The notes beneath the pieces are model-generated. The model worked only from the letters and a program-made list of their open reading frames with translations, did no database searches and was not told the origin of the DNA. From Bermanella sp034112345 (GTDB lineage: Bacteria; Pseudomonadota; Gammaproteobacteria; Pseudomonadales; Oceanobacteraceae), in assembly GCA_034112345.1 (NCBI GenBank), contig JAWUVN010000058.1, positions 1 to 46,102 of the forward strand: a stretch of 46,102 nt of DNA. Reading direction: 5' to 3'. This document shows positions 26,703-35,097 of the stretch, piece after piece (within the stretch, counting starts at the first letter, position 1; every line of letters starts with the position of its first letter). The translations under genes were made by a program, and so were the position numbers.

Positions 26703-26874
26703 CGAAAAAGATGAAAGCTGCCCTTGCGGCAGCGGCAAACTCTACCAAGAATGCTGTAAAAAAGAATATGACGATGCGAATGATACTCGCGACAAGCTTA
26801 AAAAAGCATTAGACGATCCAAGTAAAAGCTTAGAAATCAAAGAGTTATTAAAACAATTCCAATCTAAAAAATAA
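26695..26874 (+). CDS. Small SEC-C zinc-binding protein
   Basis: A 59-residue protein too short for most gene calls. The ATG at 26695 lies inside the end of batD (overlap of 8 bases), with GAGG 9 bases upstream. Residues 9-21 read CPCGSGKLYQECC, a full SEC-C zinc motif as at the C-terminus of SecA. The rest is a charged helix (LKKALDDPSKSLEIKELLKQF). SEC-C proteins bind zinc and in SecA contact SecB and ribosomes. Position and overlap make it the last gene of the moxR-bat operon. Its role there is unknown. Confidence 0.88.
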   Translation: MSNEKDESCPCGSGKLYQECCKKEYDDANDTRDKLKKALDDPSKSLEIKELLKQFQSKK

Positions 26875-26939
26875 CCCTGTTATTTCTGGTAAATTAACCA
26901 ATACGTCTATACTTGTTTATATTCAGGAAGAGTATAAAC

Positions 26940-28154
26940 ATGAAATCAGCGGTGATAGTCGAGGACGATAAGATTGCTCAAAAGTACATTCAGCGTGCTC
27001 TTGAAGGTACGTTAGAATTACACTTTGCAAGTACAGGCAAAGAAGGTGAGCGCATGATTCAGGAACTCAAGCCTGATATCATCTTACTTGATATTGAGCT
27101 ACCCGATCATAACGGCCACGACATCTGCCACAAGCTCAGATTGAAATCAGAATACCTATTCACTCCCATTTTGTTCATATCATCTAAAACCAATCTTGAA
27201 GAGCGCATTAAAGGCTATCAAGCCGGTGGTGATGACTATATAACTAAACCTTTTGAAGCATCTGAATTAATCGCCAAAATCAAAGCGGTTGTTCGCCAGC
27301 ACGAGCATAAAGAAAGCCTTTCGCAGCAATTTAAAGAGGCTCAAAGCACCGCCATAGAATCTATGACAAGTGCGAGCGAACTTGGATTAATATTACAGTT
27401 CTTTGAAAAAACCTATGCCATCAATAATTTCGAACAACTCGCACGCGCCGTTTTCTCACTTCTAAGAGCACTTGATCTGAAAGCATGCCTATTTTTTGAA
27501 ACCAAAAAAGAGAGTTTTTTTTACTGCAGCGAAGGCGAAAACAAACCCATTGAACAAGACATCATCACAAAGCTTCGCAGCCAACCACGATTTTTTGACT
27601 TTGGGCAGCGTACGCAAATCAACTACCCGGTTGTATCTTGCTTAGTTAAAAACATGCCTCTAGATGACCCTGCCAGATACGGCCGCTACAAAGATGTCAT
27701 CCCCCCCATCTTAGCTTGTGCCAATCAAAAAGTGTTACAGCTTGAAATGGAGTTATTATTGCAAGAACACACCATGAGTTTCTCAGAAAACTTCAAAAAT
27801 ATTCGATCAACACTGGATGATCTCGCAAATGAAATGCGTGTAGGTCAAGAAGATGGCTCCTCCCTTCTTAATACTTTATTTGTTTCTTTAGAAGAAGCCA
27901 TGCCACGGCTAGGGTTAGATGAAGATCAAGAACTATATTTAATGGGTAGTATAGAAGAAAAGATTAATGAAGCGATGGCAAAGGTTCAAAATTATGAAAC
28001 GATACAAATGACCTTTGATAACCTAATTCGGTTACTACAACACTTAGTAGATAATCAAGAACAATTAGTTGACCGATTAGTAAGCAAAGACGGACTAGAA
28101 ATTGAAGCAGGACCAGGTACAAAAGAAAACGACGGAGACGTTGAGTTTTTTTAA
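26940..28154 (+). CDS. Orphan response regulator with unrecognised helical output region
   Basis: 404 residues from the ATG at 26940, which has GGAAGAG at the right distance; the longer frame from 26913 has no such site. Residues 1-120 are a complete receiver: VEDDK, phosphoacceptor Asp in IILLDIELPDHNG (about 52), ISSKT and ITKPF. A short coiled linker leads into about 280 residues I cannot assign. There are a GAF-like stretch of alternating strands and helices (LEFFEKTYAIN to LACANQKVL) and a long helical C-terminus (SENFKNIRSTLDDLANEM ... NLIRLLQHLVDNQEQLVDRL). No HTH, GGDEF, EAL, kinase or phosphatase motif is seen. No kinase gene is adjacent. Confidence 0.85.
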   Translation: MKSAVIVEDDKIAQKYIQRALEGTLELHFASTGKEGERMIQELKPDIILLDIELPDHNGHDICHKLRLKSEYLFTPILFISSKTNLEERIKGYQAGGDDYITKPFEASELIAKIKAVVRQHEHKESLSQQFKEAQSTAIESMTSASELGLILQFFEKTYAINNFEQLARAVFSLLRALDLKACLFFETKKESFFYCSEGENKPIEQDIITKLRSQPRFFDFGQRTQINYPVVSCLVKNMPLDDPARYGRYKDVIPPILACANQKVLQLEMELLLQEHTMSFSENFKNIRSTLDDLANEMRVGQEDGSSLLNTLFVSLEEAMPRLGLDEDQELYLMGSIEEKINEAMAKVQNYETIQMTFDNLIRLLQHLVDNQEQLVDRLVSKDGLEIEAGPGTKENDGDVEFF

Positions 28155-28298
28155 ATATAGATATAACTAAGCTTTCACTCACTCATCAAGAACTTTTTTA
28201 GCTTCCTACACTCATAGCTGTGCACTATCATCTCATTATTCGCTTTAACGCACATTCATCCCGACACATACACTTAAGTAAACTCTAGGATAGCCACC

Positions 28299-29165
28299 AT
28301 TAATTCATCACTAGCCAATACAGTTATACTCACAACGATCGCACTACTGGCCTTTGCTGGTAACAGTGTTTTGTGCCGTCTGGCTTTGGGTCACCAGTTG
28401 ATCGACGCAAATAGCTTTACAATCATTCGGTTATTAAGTGGCGCTGTAACCCTAATTATTCTGCTTACTGTTTTAAACACTGGCCCCTCAGTATTCAAAC
28501 AAAAGATTAATTCCGATGCATTTAAACGAGCCGCTTACTTATTTATTTACGCCGCATTTTTTTCTTATGCCTACATAATCCTAGATACCGCAAGTGGCGC
28601 CTTATTACTCTTTACAAGCGTGCAATTTACCATGTTGACGGTACAATATTTTCAAGGTAACAAGCCCAGTAATCAAGAATTATGCGGACTGCTGTTAGCC
28701 ATAATGGGATTTATTTATTGGATGCTGCCTAACAGCCAAAGCCCATCTACCATTGGAGCTGTTCTAATGATCATATCTGGCGTGGCGTGGGCCGCATATA
28801 CGCTAGCAGGAAAACGATCTATAAATGCTAAATTGGATACTGCAAAAAGCTTCACTGTCGCCTTACTATTTATTGTTTTGTTATTGCCTGGCTACTTCTT
28901 TATCACACCATTTAATGTAACAACCTCAGGCATAATTTATGCGGTTTTATCTGGCAGTCTGATGTCCGCCATTGGCTATTGGATATGGTACAGCGTGCTT
29001 CCCAAACTTAGTATTAGTAGTGCTGCTGTACTGCAATTACTTGTGCCTATTATTGCCGCTGCAGGTGGTTTTATTTGGAATGGCGAACTTATAACTGGAT
29101 CCTTTGTGGCTGCTTCTATCATGATATTAAGTGGCATTTATCTGGTAGTAAAAAAGAACAACTAA
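28299..29165 (+). CDS. EamA/DMT-family exporter with a non-standard start
   Basis: About 288 residues with ten hydrophobic helices and the internal duplication of the drug/metabolite transporter superfamily. The inner-membrane substrate is unknown. The conserved N-terminal helix (LLAFAGNSVLCRLALG) lies upstream of every in-frame ATG. The frame is open back to a TAA at 28275-28277 and has no ATG, GTG or TTG before the TTG at 28371, which would cut off the first helix. The best candidate is ATT at 28299 (ATT AAT TCA), with AGGA 8 bases upstream. This is either a rare AUU start or a mutated ATG. EamA proteins are normally 285-300 residues, which fits 28299. Confidence 0.75.
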   Translation: MNSSLANTVILTTIALLAFAGNSVLCRLALGHQLIDANSFTIIRLLSGAVTLIILLTVLNTGPSVFKQKINSDAFKRAAYLFIYAAFFSYAYIILDTASGALLLFTSVQFTMLTVQYFQGNKPSNQELCGLLLAIMGFIYWMLPNSQSPSTIGAVLMIISGVAWAAYTLAGKRSINAKLDTAKSFTVALLFIVLLLPGYFFITPFNVTTSGIIYAVLSGSLMSAIGYWIWYSVLPKLSISSAAVLQLLVPIIAAAGGFIWNGELITGSFVAASIMILSGIYLVVKKNN

Positions 29166-29241
29166 TTGTCATAATCTATTTTTACTTCACCCATTTACGA
29201 TAAAGCGTATACTGAAATCTGTTTTCAACAGTAACGCGATC

Positions 29242-30726
29242 ATGTCAGATTTTACTAAGTTAGATTACACATACAATTATCAAGATTTACCAAACGCTTT
29301 ATATACCCTTGTAAAACCTCGGGGTATTTCAAACCCACGTCTAGTTGCAACCAGTGAAAGCTGTGCTGAGCTAATTGGCATCGACACCCAATCACTATCG
29401 TCTAATGACTCACTAAAAATAATTTCAGGACAAGCCTTATTAAGTAACTGGCACCCACTTGCCATGAAATACGCAGGGCATCAATTTGGGTATTATAATC
29501 CCGACCTAGGCGATGGCCGCGGATTATTGCTGGCCCAAATTAAAAAAGCCAGCGGCACCATTTTAGATTTACACCTAAAAGGTGCTGGCATGACACCCTA
29601 TTCTCGCCAAGGAGATGGCCGCGCCGTATTACGTTCATCTATTCGAGAATTTTTATGCAGTGAAGCATTACACGGGCTAGGAGTACCCACCTCTCGTGCA
29701 TTATGTGTAATTGATAGCGATACTACGGTTTATCGTGAAACACCCGAAACGGCTTCAATGATAGTGCGTGTCAGCCAGTCTCACATTCGCTTTGGACACT
29801 TTGAATTTTGCTCGTTCACTAAACAACATGATTTATTAAGAACCTTATGCGACTCAGTTATTGAACAACACTACCCTGAGTTTAATCAGACCACTGATAC
29901 TGTACACAATAAATATGAAAAATTTTATGAAGCAACCTTAAAAAGAACAGCCAAGCTAATGGCTCATTGGCAATCTATTGGTTTTTGCCACGGTGTTATG
30001 AACACAGATAATATGAGTATTATTGGTGATACTTTCGACTTTGGACCTTTTGCTTTTTTAGATGATTACAACCCTCACTTTATTTGTAATCACAGTGATC
30101 ACCAAGGGCGTTACGCGTTCAATCAACAACCCAGTATCGCCAACTGGAATTTATCTGTACTTGCCCAAGCTTTACTGCCACTTGCAAATAAAGACATATT
30201 GCTTGCATCCCTTGATCGTTATAACGATCTTTTTTCTGAATACTATTTAGAAATTCTATCTAAAAAACTGGGGCTATCAGAAGAAACCCCTAAAGAAAAA
30301 AACCAAAAAATAATTGAAAAAACTCTAAGTATGATGGCTAAGTGCCACCTAGATTACACCTTCTTTTTTAGAAAGCTTAGCCGCATCGAAGATGGTCAAG
30401 TTAAAACAAAATTAAGAAACATGGCATTAGATGTAAATTCGTTTGACCAGTGGTACCTAGAGTACACAAATACAATAGAATTACAGGGACTGAATTTAAC
30501 TGACACATTACGTTGTGAAAAAATGGATGCCATTAACCCAAAATACATTTTGCGTAACTACCTTGCTCAAAATGCTATTAACGCAGCACAAGAAGGCGAC
30601 TATTCTGTTACTCAAACATTACACAATGTCCTCAAGCATCCTTTTAATGAACAACCTGAGCATGAAGAATTAGCACAGCTACCACCAGACTGGGGGAAAA
30701 AGCTTGAAATAAGTTGTTCTTCATAG
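29242..30726 (+). CDS. selO: Protein adenylyltransferase SelO (YdiU)
   Basis: 494 residues. SelO is a pseudokinase-fold enzyme that transfers AMP from ATP to Ser, Thr or Tyr of target proteins, linked to redox stress. Hallmarks are KYAGHQFGYYNPDLGDGRG, LKGAGMTPYSRQGDGRAVLRSSIREFLCSEAL, the active-site segment HGVMNTDNMSIIGDTFDFGPFAFLDDYNP, and the C-terminal LEISCSS, where the conserved Cys third from the end (TGT codon) is the position of selenocysteine in animal SelO. Monocistronic by appearance: the gaps are 76 bases before and 174 after. Confidence 0.95.
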   Translation: MSDFTKLDYTYNYQDLPNALYTLVKPRGISNPRLVATSESCAELIGIDTQSLSSNDSLKIISGQALLSNWHPLAMKYAGHQFGYYNPDLGDGRGLLLAQIKKASGTILDLHLKGAGMTPYSRQGDGRAVLRSSIREFLCSEALHGLGVPTSRALCVIDSDTTVYRETPETASMIVRVSQSHIRFGHFEFCSFTKQHDLLRTLCDSVIEQHYPEFNQTTDTVHNKYEKFYEATLKRTAKLMAHWQSIGFCHGVMNTDNMSIIGDTFDFGPFAFLDDYNPHFICNHSDHQGRYAFNQQPSIANWNLSVLAQALLPLANKDILLASLDRYNDLFSEYYLEILSKKLGLSEETPKEKNQKIIEKTLSMMAKCHLDYTFFFRKLSRIEDGQVKTKLRNMALDVNSFDQWYLEYTNTIELQGLNLTDTLRCEKMDAINPKYILRNYLAQNAINAAQEGDYSVTQTLHNVLKHPFNEQPEHEELAQLPPDWGKKLEISCSS

Positions 30727-30809
30727 AAGAACACCACTTAAATCAGCAAAAGAAAGCTGTCGATTGTAACCATTTCTACCATATAGACTGGCCCTTTATA
30801 CCGATCACC

Positions 30810-30824
30810 CAATTGGGCCAATTG
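30810..30824. promoter_or_regulatory. Candidate operator upstream of icmF
   Basis: CAATTGGGCCAATTG: perfect 7-bp arms around one base, 77 bases upstream of the icmF ATG, overlapping a second palindrome CCCAATTGGG. A regulator is not encoded nearby. Confidence 0.35.
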
Positions 30825-30900
30825 TGACCTATTGCGCCTAACATATTGGGTCTAAACTGATTGTAACAATAATAAAAATACAATTAGTAAAGGTATCGAT

Positions 30901-33900
30901 ATGAGTTCATTACCATTGCGATTCATCACAGCCGCCAGCTTATTTGACGGCCATGATGCAGCCATCAATATTATGCGCCGCCTTATTCAAGACCGCGGTG
31001 TTGAAGTTATACACCTTGGCCACAACCGAAGCGTTGATGACGTTTTGAATGCGGCCATTCAAGAAGACGCCGATGCCATTTGCCTAAGCTCTTATCAAGG
31101 TGGGCATACTGAATACTTTAAGTTTTTAATTGATCGATTAAAAGAATTGGACGCTGAACACATTGCCGTATTTGGCGGTGGCGGCGGCACCATCACTCCA
31201 GACGAAATCCAAGACTTACAAAGCTACGGCGTTGAACGCATCTATCACCCAAACGACGGCATGCAACTGGGCCTAGAAGGCATGATTGATGATGTTGTTA
31301 AACGTGCAACACAACGTCGTACCTTAAAAGATTTAAACGCCGACTCACAAACAGTTAAAACCGCTCGCTTATTAAGTGCCATTGAAGATGAGGCCATTGA
31401 CCCAGATACGCTAAACACACTGCGCCAGCAATGGAAAAAATCAGAGCAAGCACCTGTACTGGGCATCACCGGAACCGGTGGCGCAGGTAAATCCAGCCTA
31501 ACCGATGAAATACTGAATCGATTCACCCAATACCTTCCTAATTTAAAAGTTGCCGTACTTGCGGTTGACCCCACTCGTAGGCGTACAGGCGGCGCTCTTT
31601 TGGGCGATCGTATTCGCATGAATTCATTGCGTAATGAAAACCTGTACATGCGCTCTATCGCTACTCGCCGGCAACACGCTGCGACCAGTGTCATGCTGTC
31701 AGATTCCATCGCATACTTAAAAGCCAGCCAGTTTGACTTGGTAATTGTTGAAACCGCAGGCATTGGCCAAAGCGACAGTGAAATTGTCGATTATGTGGAT
31801 CTTTCTACCTACGTCATGACAAGTGAGTTTGGGGCCGCCAGTCAATTAGAAAAAATTGATATGCTGGATTTTGCTAATAGCATAGTAATTAATAAGTTTG
31901 AAAAACCCGGCAGCTCAGATGCATTACGTGATGTAAAAAAACAATGGCGCAGAAATCACAATGCTTTCACGGTAGATGATAAAGACGTGCCTGTCTTCCC
32001 CACCATTGCCAGTCAGTTTAATGACCCTGGTGTAAACTGGTTATTCCAAAACCTTATTAATCAACTCGCATCAAAAAATATAGGCTTTTCAAAAAAAGCA
32101 AAACTCTCTGTCACGTTTGATGCCATCACACCAAAAGGCAGCGCCATTATACCTGGACGCCGTAAACGCTATTTGTCTGATATTTCTGATAACGGCCGCC
32201 ATCAAGATAACAACCTGATAGCACAAAGTGAGCTTGCACAAAAAGCCCAACACTATTATCAGGTTTTGAATGACCTAGGGGACTCAAAACTTCCGACACC
32301 TTTATCTGATTACGAGCAATCTGATTTAACCGAAACCAGTATTGAATTCTCTGTATTACGCCAACGATATCAAGCTGCTATCAATGATATTGACAGCCCA
32401 TTAAAAACAGCACTTCAACAATGGCCTAAAAACAAACAACAGGTTCAGTCTGAAAGTTTTGAATATAAAGTACGCGATAATATAATTAAAGGTAATAACT
32501 ACCGCACAAGTCTAAGTGGGCTACCCATTAGTAAAGTGGCTGCGCCTAATTATTCGGATTGGGGCAGTTTGCTTATTTATCTAGGCAAAGAAAATTTACC
32601 CGGACACTATCCCTATACCGCCGGTGTATTTCCCTACCGCCGCGAAGGTGAAGATCCTATTCGCATGTTTGCTGGCGAAGGTACTCCAGAAAGAACTAAC
32701 CGCCGATTCCATTACCTATCATTGGGCCAACCAGCAGCACGATTATCAACCGCATTTGATAGCGTTACACTGTACGGTGAAAACCCTGCACTACGCCCTG
32801 ATATTTATGGAAAGATTGGCAACAGTGGTGTCAGTATTGCCAGCGTAGACGACATGAAAAAATTGTACTGCGGCTTCGATTTATGCGCTGCAAGTACATC
32901 TGTCTCTATGACGATTAACGGCCCTGCTCCTATTATATTGGCATTTTTTATGAACGCGGCCATTGACCAACAAATTGAAAAATACCTAAAAGAGAACAAC
33001 CAATGGGATGATGCCCAGAAAATAATTAATGAATACTTTAAAAATCAAACACAACCCAGTTACTCTGGTGACTTACCCGAAGGCAATACTGGTCTAGGCT
33101 TGGGCTTACTAGGAATCAGTGGCGATAAAGTTGTAGATGCAGCTACCTATGAGTCCATCAAGCAACAAACATTAAAATTGGTACGAGGCACGGTTCAAGC
33201 CGATATTTTAAAAGAAGACCAAGCTCAAAACACCTGTATATTCTCAACCGAATTTGCCATGCATATGATGGGCGACATTCAGCAATACTTTATTAACAAC
33301 AATGTTAAAAACTTCTACAGTGTTTCCATTAGCGGATACCATATTGCCGAAGCTGGGGCCAACCCAATTAGCCAGCTGGCATTTACCCTAGCCAATGGAT
33401 TTACCATTGTTGAATACTATTTAAGTCGTGGCATGGATATTAATGACTTTGCCAGCAACCTAAGCTTTTTCTTTAGTAATGGTATGGACCCTGAATACGC
33501 AGTGATTGGTCGCGTGGCCCGCCGTATTTGGGCCAGAGCCATGAAACATACCTACGGCGCAGACTCACGCTCACAAAAATTGAAATATCACATACAAACC
33601 TCAGGGCGCTCACTGCACGCCCAAGAGATTCAATTTAATGACATACGAACCACCTTACAGGCTATGTACGCCCTATTCGATAACTGCAATAGCCTACACA
33701 CTAATGCATACGATGAAGCCATCACCACCCCCACTGAAGAAAGTGTTCGCCGAGCCGTTGCGATTCAATTGATTATTAACCGCGAACTGGGCATGAACGC
33801 CTGTGAAAATCCGCTTCAGGGATCGCACTTCATTGACAAAATGACAGATCTCGTAGAAGAGAATGTGTATCAAGAGTTTGACCGTATAAACGATCGTGGC

Positions 33901-34284
33901 GGTGTATTAGGCGCCATGGACACCATGTACCAACGCAGCAAGATTCAAGATGAATCTATGTATTACGAGCATAAGAAGCACGATGGCAGCCTGCCTATTA
34001 TCGGGGTGAATACCTTTCTTGGAAAAGATAGCCAAGATATTTCAGGGAATCTTGAACTGGCCAGGTCGAATGATACCGAGAAAGAACAACAAATTAACAA
34101 CATTAAAGACTTTCATTTACGGCATGCCAGCTCAGTCGAACAACAAATTACTAAACTACAAGCTTGTGCTATATCAAGAGATAATACTTTTGAATCATTG
34201 ATAGAAGTCGTTAAAAGCGCATCACTGGGTCAGGTAAGCCATGCCCTATACATAGCGGGGGGTGAATACCGTAGGAACATGTAA
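30901..34284 (+). CDS. icmF: Fused adenosylcobalamin-dependent acyl-CoA mutase IcmF
   Basis: 1127 residues. IcmF interconverts isobutyryl-CoA and butyryl-CoA, and in some cases other branched acyl-CoAs, by a radical B12 reaction. Three parts are visible in order. The cobalamin-binding domain (1-140) has FDGHDAA with the axial His18, SSYQGGH and GGGGT. A MeaI-type G-protein chaperone (about 185-410) has P-loop GTGGAGKSS. The large mutase barrel (about 555-1127) has GVFPYRREGEDP and GEGTPERTNRRFHYLS, the form found in IcmF rather than methylmalonyl-CoA mutase. No acyl-CoA dehydrogenase or regulator gene is adjacent, so it stands alone. The exact substrate cannot be read from sequence. Confidence 0.95.
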   Translation: MSSLPLRFITAASLFDGHDAAINIMRRLIQDRGVEVIHLGHNRSVDDVLNAAIQEDADAICLSSYQGGHTEYFKFLIDRLKELDAEHIAVFGGGGGTITPDEIQDLQSYGVERIYHPNDGMQLGLEGMIDDVVKRATQRRTLKDLNADSQTVKTARLLSAIEDEAIDPDTLNTLRQQWKKSEQAPVLGITGTGGAGKSSLTDEILNRFTQYLPNLKVAVLAVDPTRRRTGGALLGDRIRMNSLRNENLYMRSIATRRQHAATSVMLSDSIAYLKASQFDLVIVETAGIGQSDSEIVDYVDLSTYVMTSEFGAASQLEKIDMLDFANSIVINKFEKPGSSDALRDVKKQWRRNHNAFTVDDKDVPVFPTIASQFNDPGVNWLFQNLINQLASKNIGFSKKAKLSVTFDAITPKGSAIIPGRRKRYLSDISDNGRHQDNNLIAQSELAQKAQHYYQVLNDLGDSKLPTPLSDYEQSDLTETSIEFSVLRQRYQAAINDIDSPLKTALQQWPKNKQQVQSESFEYKVRDNIIKGNNYRTSLSGLPISKVAAPNYSDWGSLLIYLGKENLPGHYPYTAGVFPYRREGEDPIRMFAGEGTPERTNRRFHYLSLGQPAARLSTAFDSVTLYGENPALRPDIYGKIGNSGVSIASVDDMKKLYCGFDLCAASTSVSMTINGPAPIILAFFMNAAIDQQIEKYLKENNQWDDAQKIINEYFKNQTQPSYSGDLPEGNTGLGLGLLGISGDKVVDAATYESIKQQTLKLVRGTVQADILKEDQAQNTCIFSTEFAMHMMGDIQQYFINNNVKNFYSVSISGYHIAEAGANPISQLAFTLANGFTIVEYYLSRGMDINDFASNLSFFFSNGMDPEYAVIGRVARRIWARAMKHTYGADSRSQKLKYHIQTSGRSLHAQEIQFNDIRTTLQAMYALFDNCNSLHTNAYDEAITTPTEESVRRAVAIQLIINRELGMNACENPLQGSHFIDKMTDLVEENVYQEFDRINDRGGVLGAMDTMYQRSKIQDESMYYEHKKHDGSLPIIGVNTFLGKDSQDISGNLELARSNDTEKEQQINNIKDFHLRHASSVEQQITKLQACAISRDNTFESLIEVVKSASLGQVSHALYIAGGEYRRNM

Positions 34285-34428
34285 AAATAAACCCTCGTGC
34301 ACTTTATAGTAGGCACTTAATACCCAAGATTAAGCGCCTTGTCCCATTTTAGGTCACTAATGAATTTTCATATAACTTTTACAAATAAAACGTATTTTTG
34401 GGTTTTATTTGTAATAAATTGGGTCTAA

Positions 34429-34434
34429 TATAAT
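34429..34434 (+). promoter_or_regulatory. -10 box of the cold-shock gene promoter
   Basis: Consensus TATAAT preceded directly by ATTGGGTCTAA (34418-34428), an 11-mer also found 46 bases before icmF (30845-30855). Initiation near 34441 would give a leader of about 100 bases. Confidence 0.4.
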
Positions 34435-34480
34435 TGCAGATTTAATTAGTAGTTGGATTTCTGATTAAATTTACACAAAT

Positions 34481-34520
34481 ATTACGCTTGCGTAATGAAC
34501 GATATGTCAGCTTGTCTGAC
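34481..34520 (+). promoter_or_regulatory. Two-hairpin leader of the cold-shock gene
   Basis: Inverted repeat ATTACGC-TT-GCGTAAT (34481-34496) followed by GTCAG-CTTGT-CTGAC (34506-34520), ending 21 bases before the ATG. Long structured leaders that change fold with temperature are known for cspA-type mRNAs. That this one does so is an inference. Confidence 0.35.
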
Positions 34521-34541
34521 CAGAAATAAAGAGTAAGAAGC

Positions 34542-34748
34542 ATGTCCCGTGTTACCGGTACCGTTAAGTGGTTTAACGATGAAAAAGGTTTTGGATTCAT
34601 TCAGCAAGAAGGCGGCAAAGATGTATTCGTACATTACAGCGCTATCAGTGGTGAGGTCCGTAAAACCCTAACTGAAGGCCAAGAAGTAACAATGACAGTT
34701 ACAACTGGTCAAAAAGGTCCACAAGCTGAAGACGTAGTTCCAGCTTAG
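34542..34748 (+). CDS. Cold-shock domain protein (CspA family)
   Basis: 68 residues, a single cold-shock domain. RNP1 is KGFGFIQQ and RNP2 is VFVHYSAI; the start GTVKWFNDEKGFGFI is diagnostic. It binds single-stranded RNA and DNA as an RNA chaperone. It may be cold-induced or constitutive, which sequence alone does not settle. It has its own promoter region with a long leader, and a terminator directly downstream. Confidence 0.97.
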   Translation: MSRVTGTVKWFNDEKGFGFIQQEGGKDVFVHYSAISGEVRKTLTEGQEVTMTVTTGQKGPQAEDVVPA

Positions 34749-34755
34749 TGAATAA

Positions 34756-34787
34756 AAAGAAAGTGGCTTTTGCCGCTTTCTTTTTTT
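34756..34787 (+). terminator. Rho-independent terminator of the cold-shock gene
   Basis: 12-bp stem AAAGAAAGTGGC / GCCGCTTTCTTT (one T-G pair) with a TTTT loop, followed by a T run. Confidence 0.88.
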
Positions 34788-35097
34788 GTCCTCCCCCTAT
34801 CTATACATTCTATCTTTAATAAATACTTTTTTATTACCCCCCCTATCTACGAAAAAAATAAAACCTCACCCTATACATCACTAACTGCTTAAGGCTTTCC
34901 ATTATATAAATCCGTGCTAACAGTAAGATTAAAGCTAATAAGTCAAACTGGATTGATCGGGTTTAAAATAAGGTAGGAGGTATTAATAAGAGAACAGTGA
35001 AAAAAACTTCGTAAGAAAAATATCGAGTATTTATATTTAACCTGAGATAAGTAGAAATGAACTATAGATTCAAAATAGTAATATAAAATACAGGTCT
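34788..35097. other. Intergenic region between convergent genes
   Basis: About 310 bases of AT-rich sequence between the cold-shock terminator and the end of the diguanylate cyclase gene. The 11-mer CCCCCTATCTA occurs twice on the plus strand (34793-34803 and 34839-34849). I see no gene, and no convincing terminator for the cyclase gene. Confidence 0.5.

Noticed and set aside
30700..30726. Possible selenocysteine at the C-terminus of SelO
   Set aside because: The position is encoded by TGT (Cys), not TGA, as in most bacterial SelO proteins.
31245..31763. 172-codon open frame antisense to icmF
   Set aside because: Lies wholly opposite the G-protein domain of icmF, which has clear homology. 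The product has no recognisable motif and the frame is a codon-bias shadow.
34793..34849. Direct repeat CCCCCTATCTA twice, 46 bases apart
   Set aside because: Only two copies in AT-rich DNA between convergent genes, with no further structure; too little to call an element.
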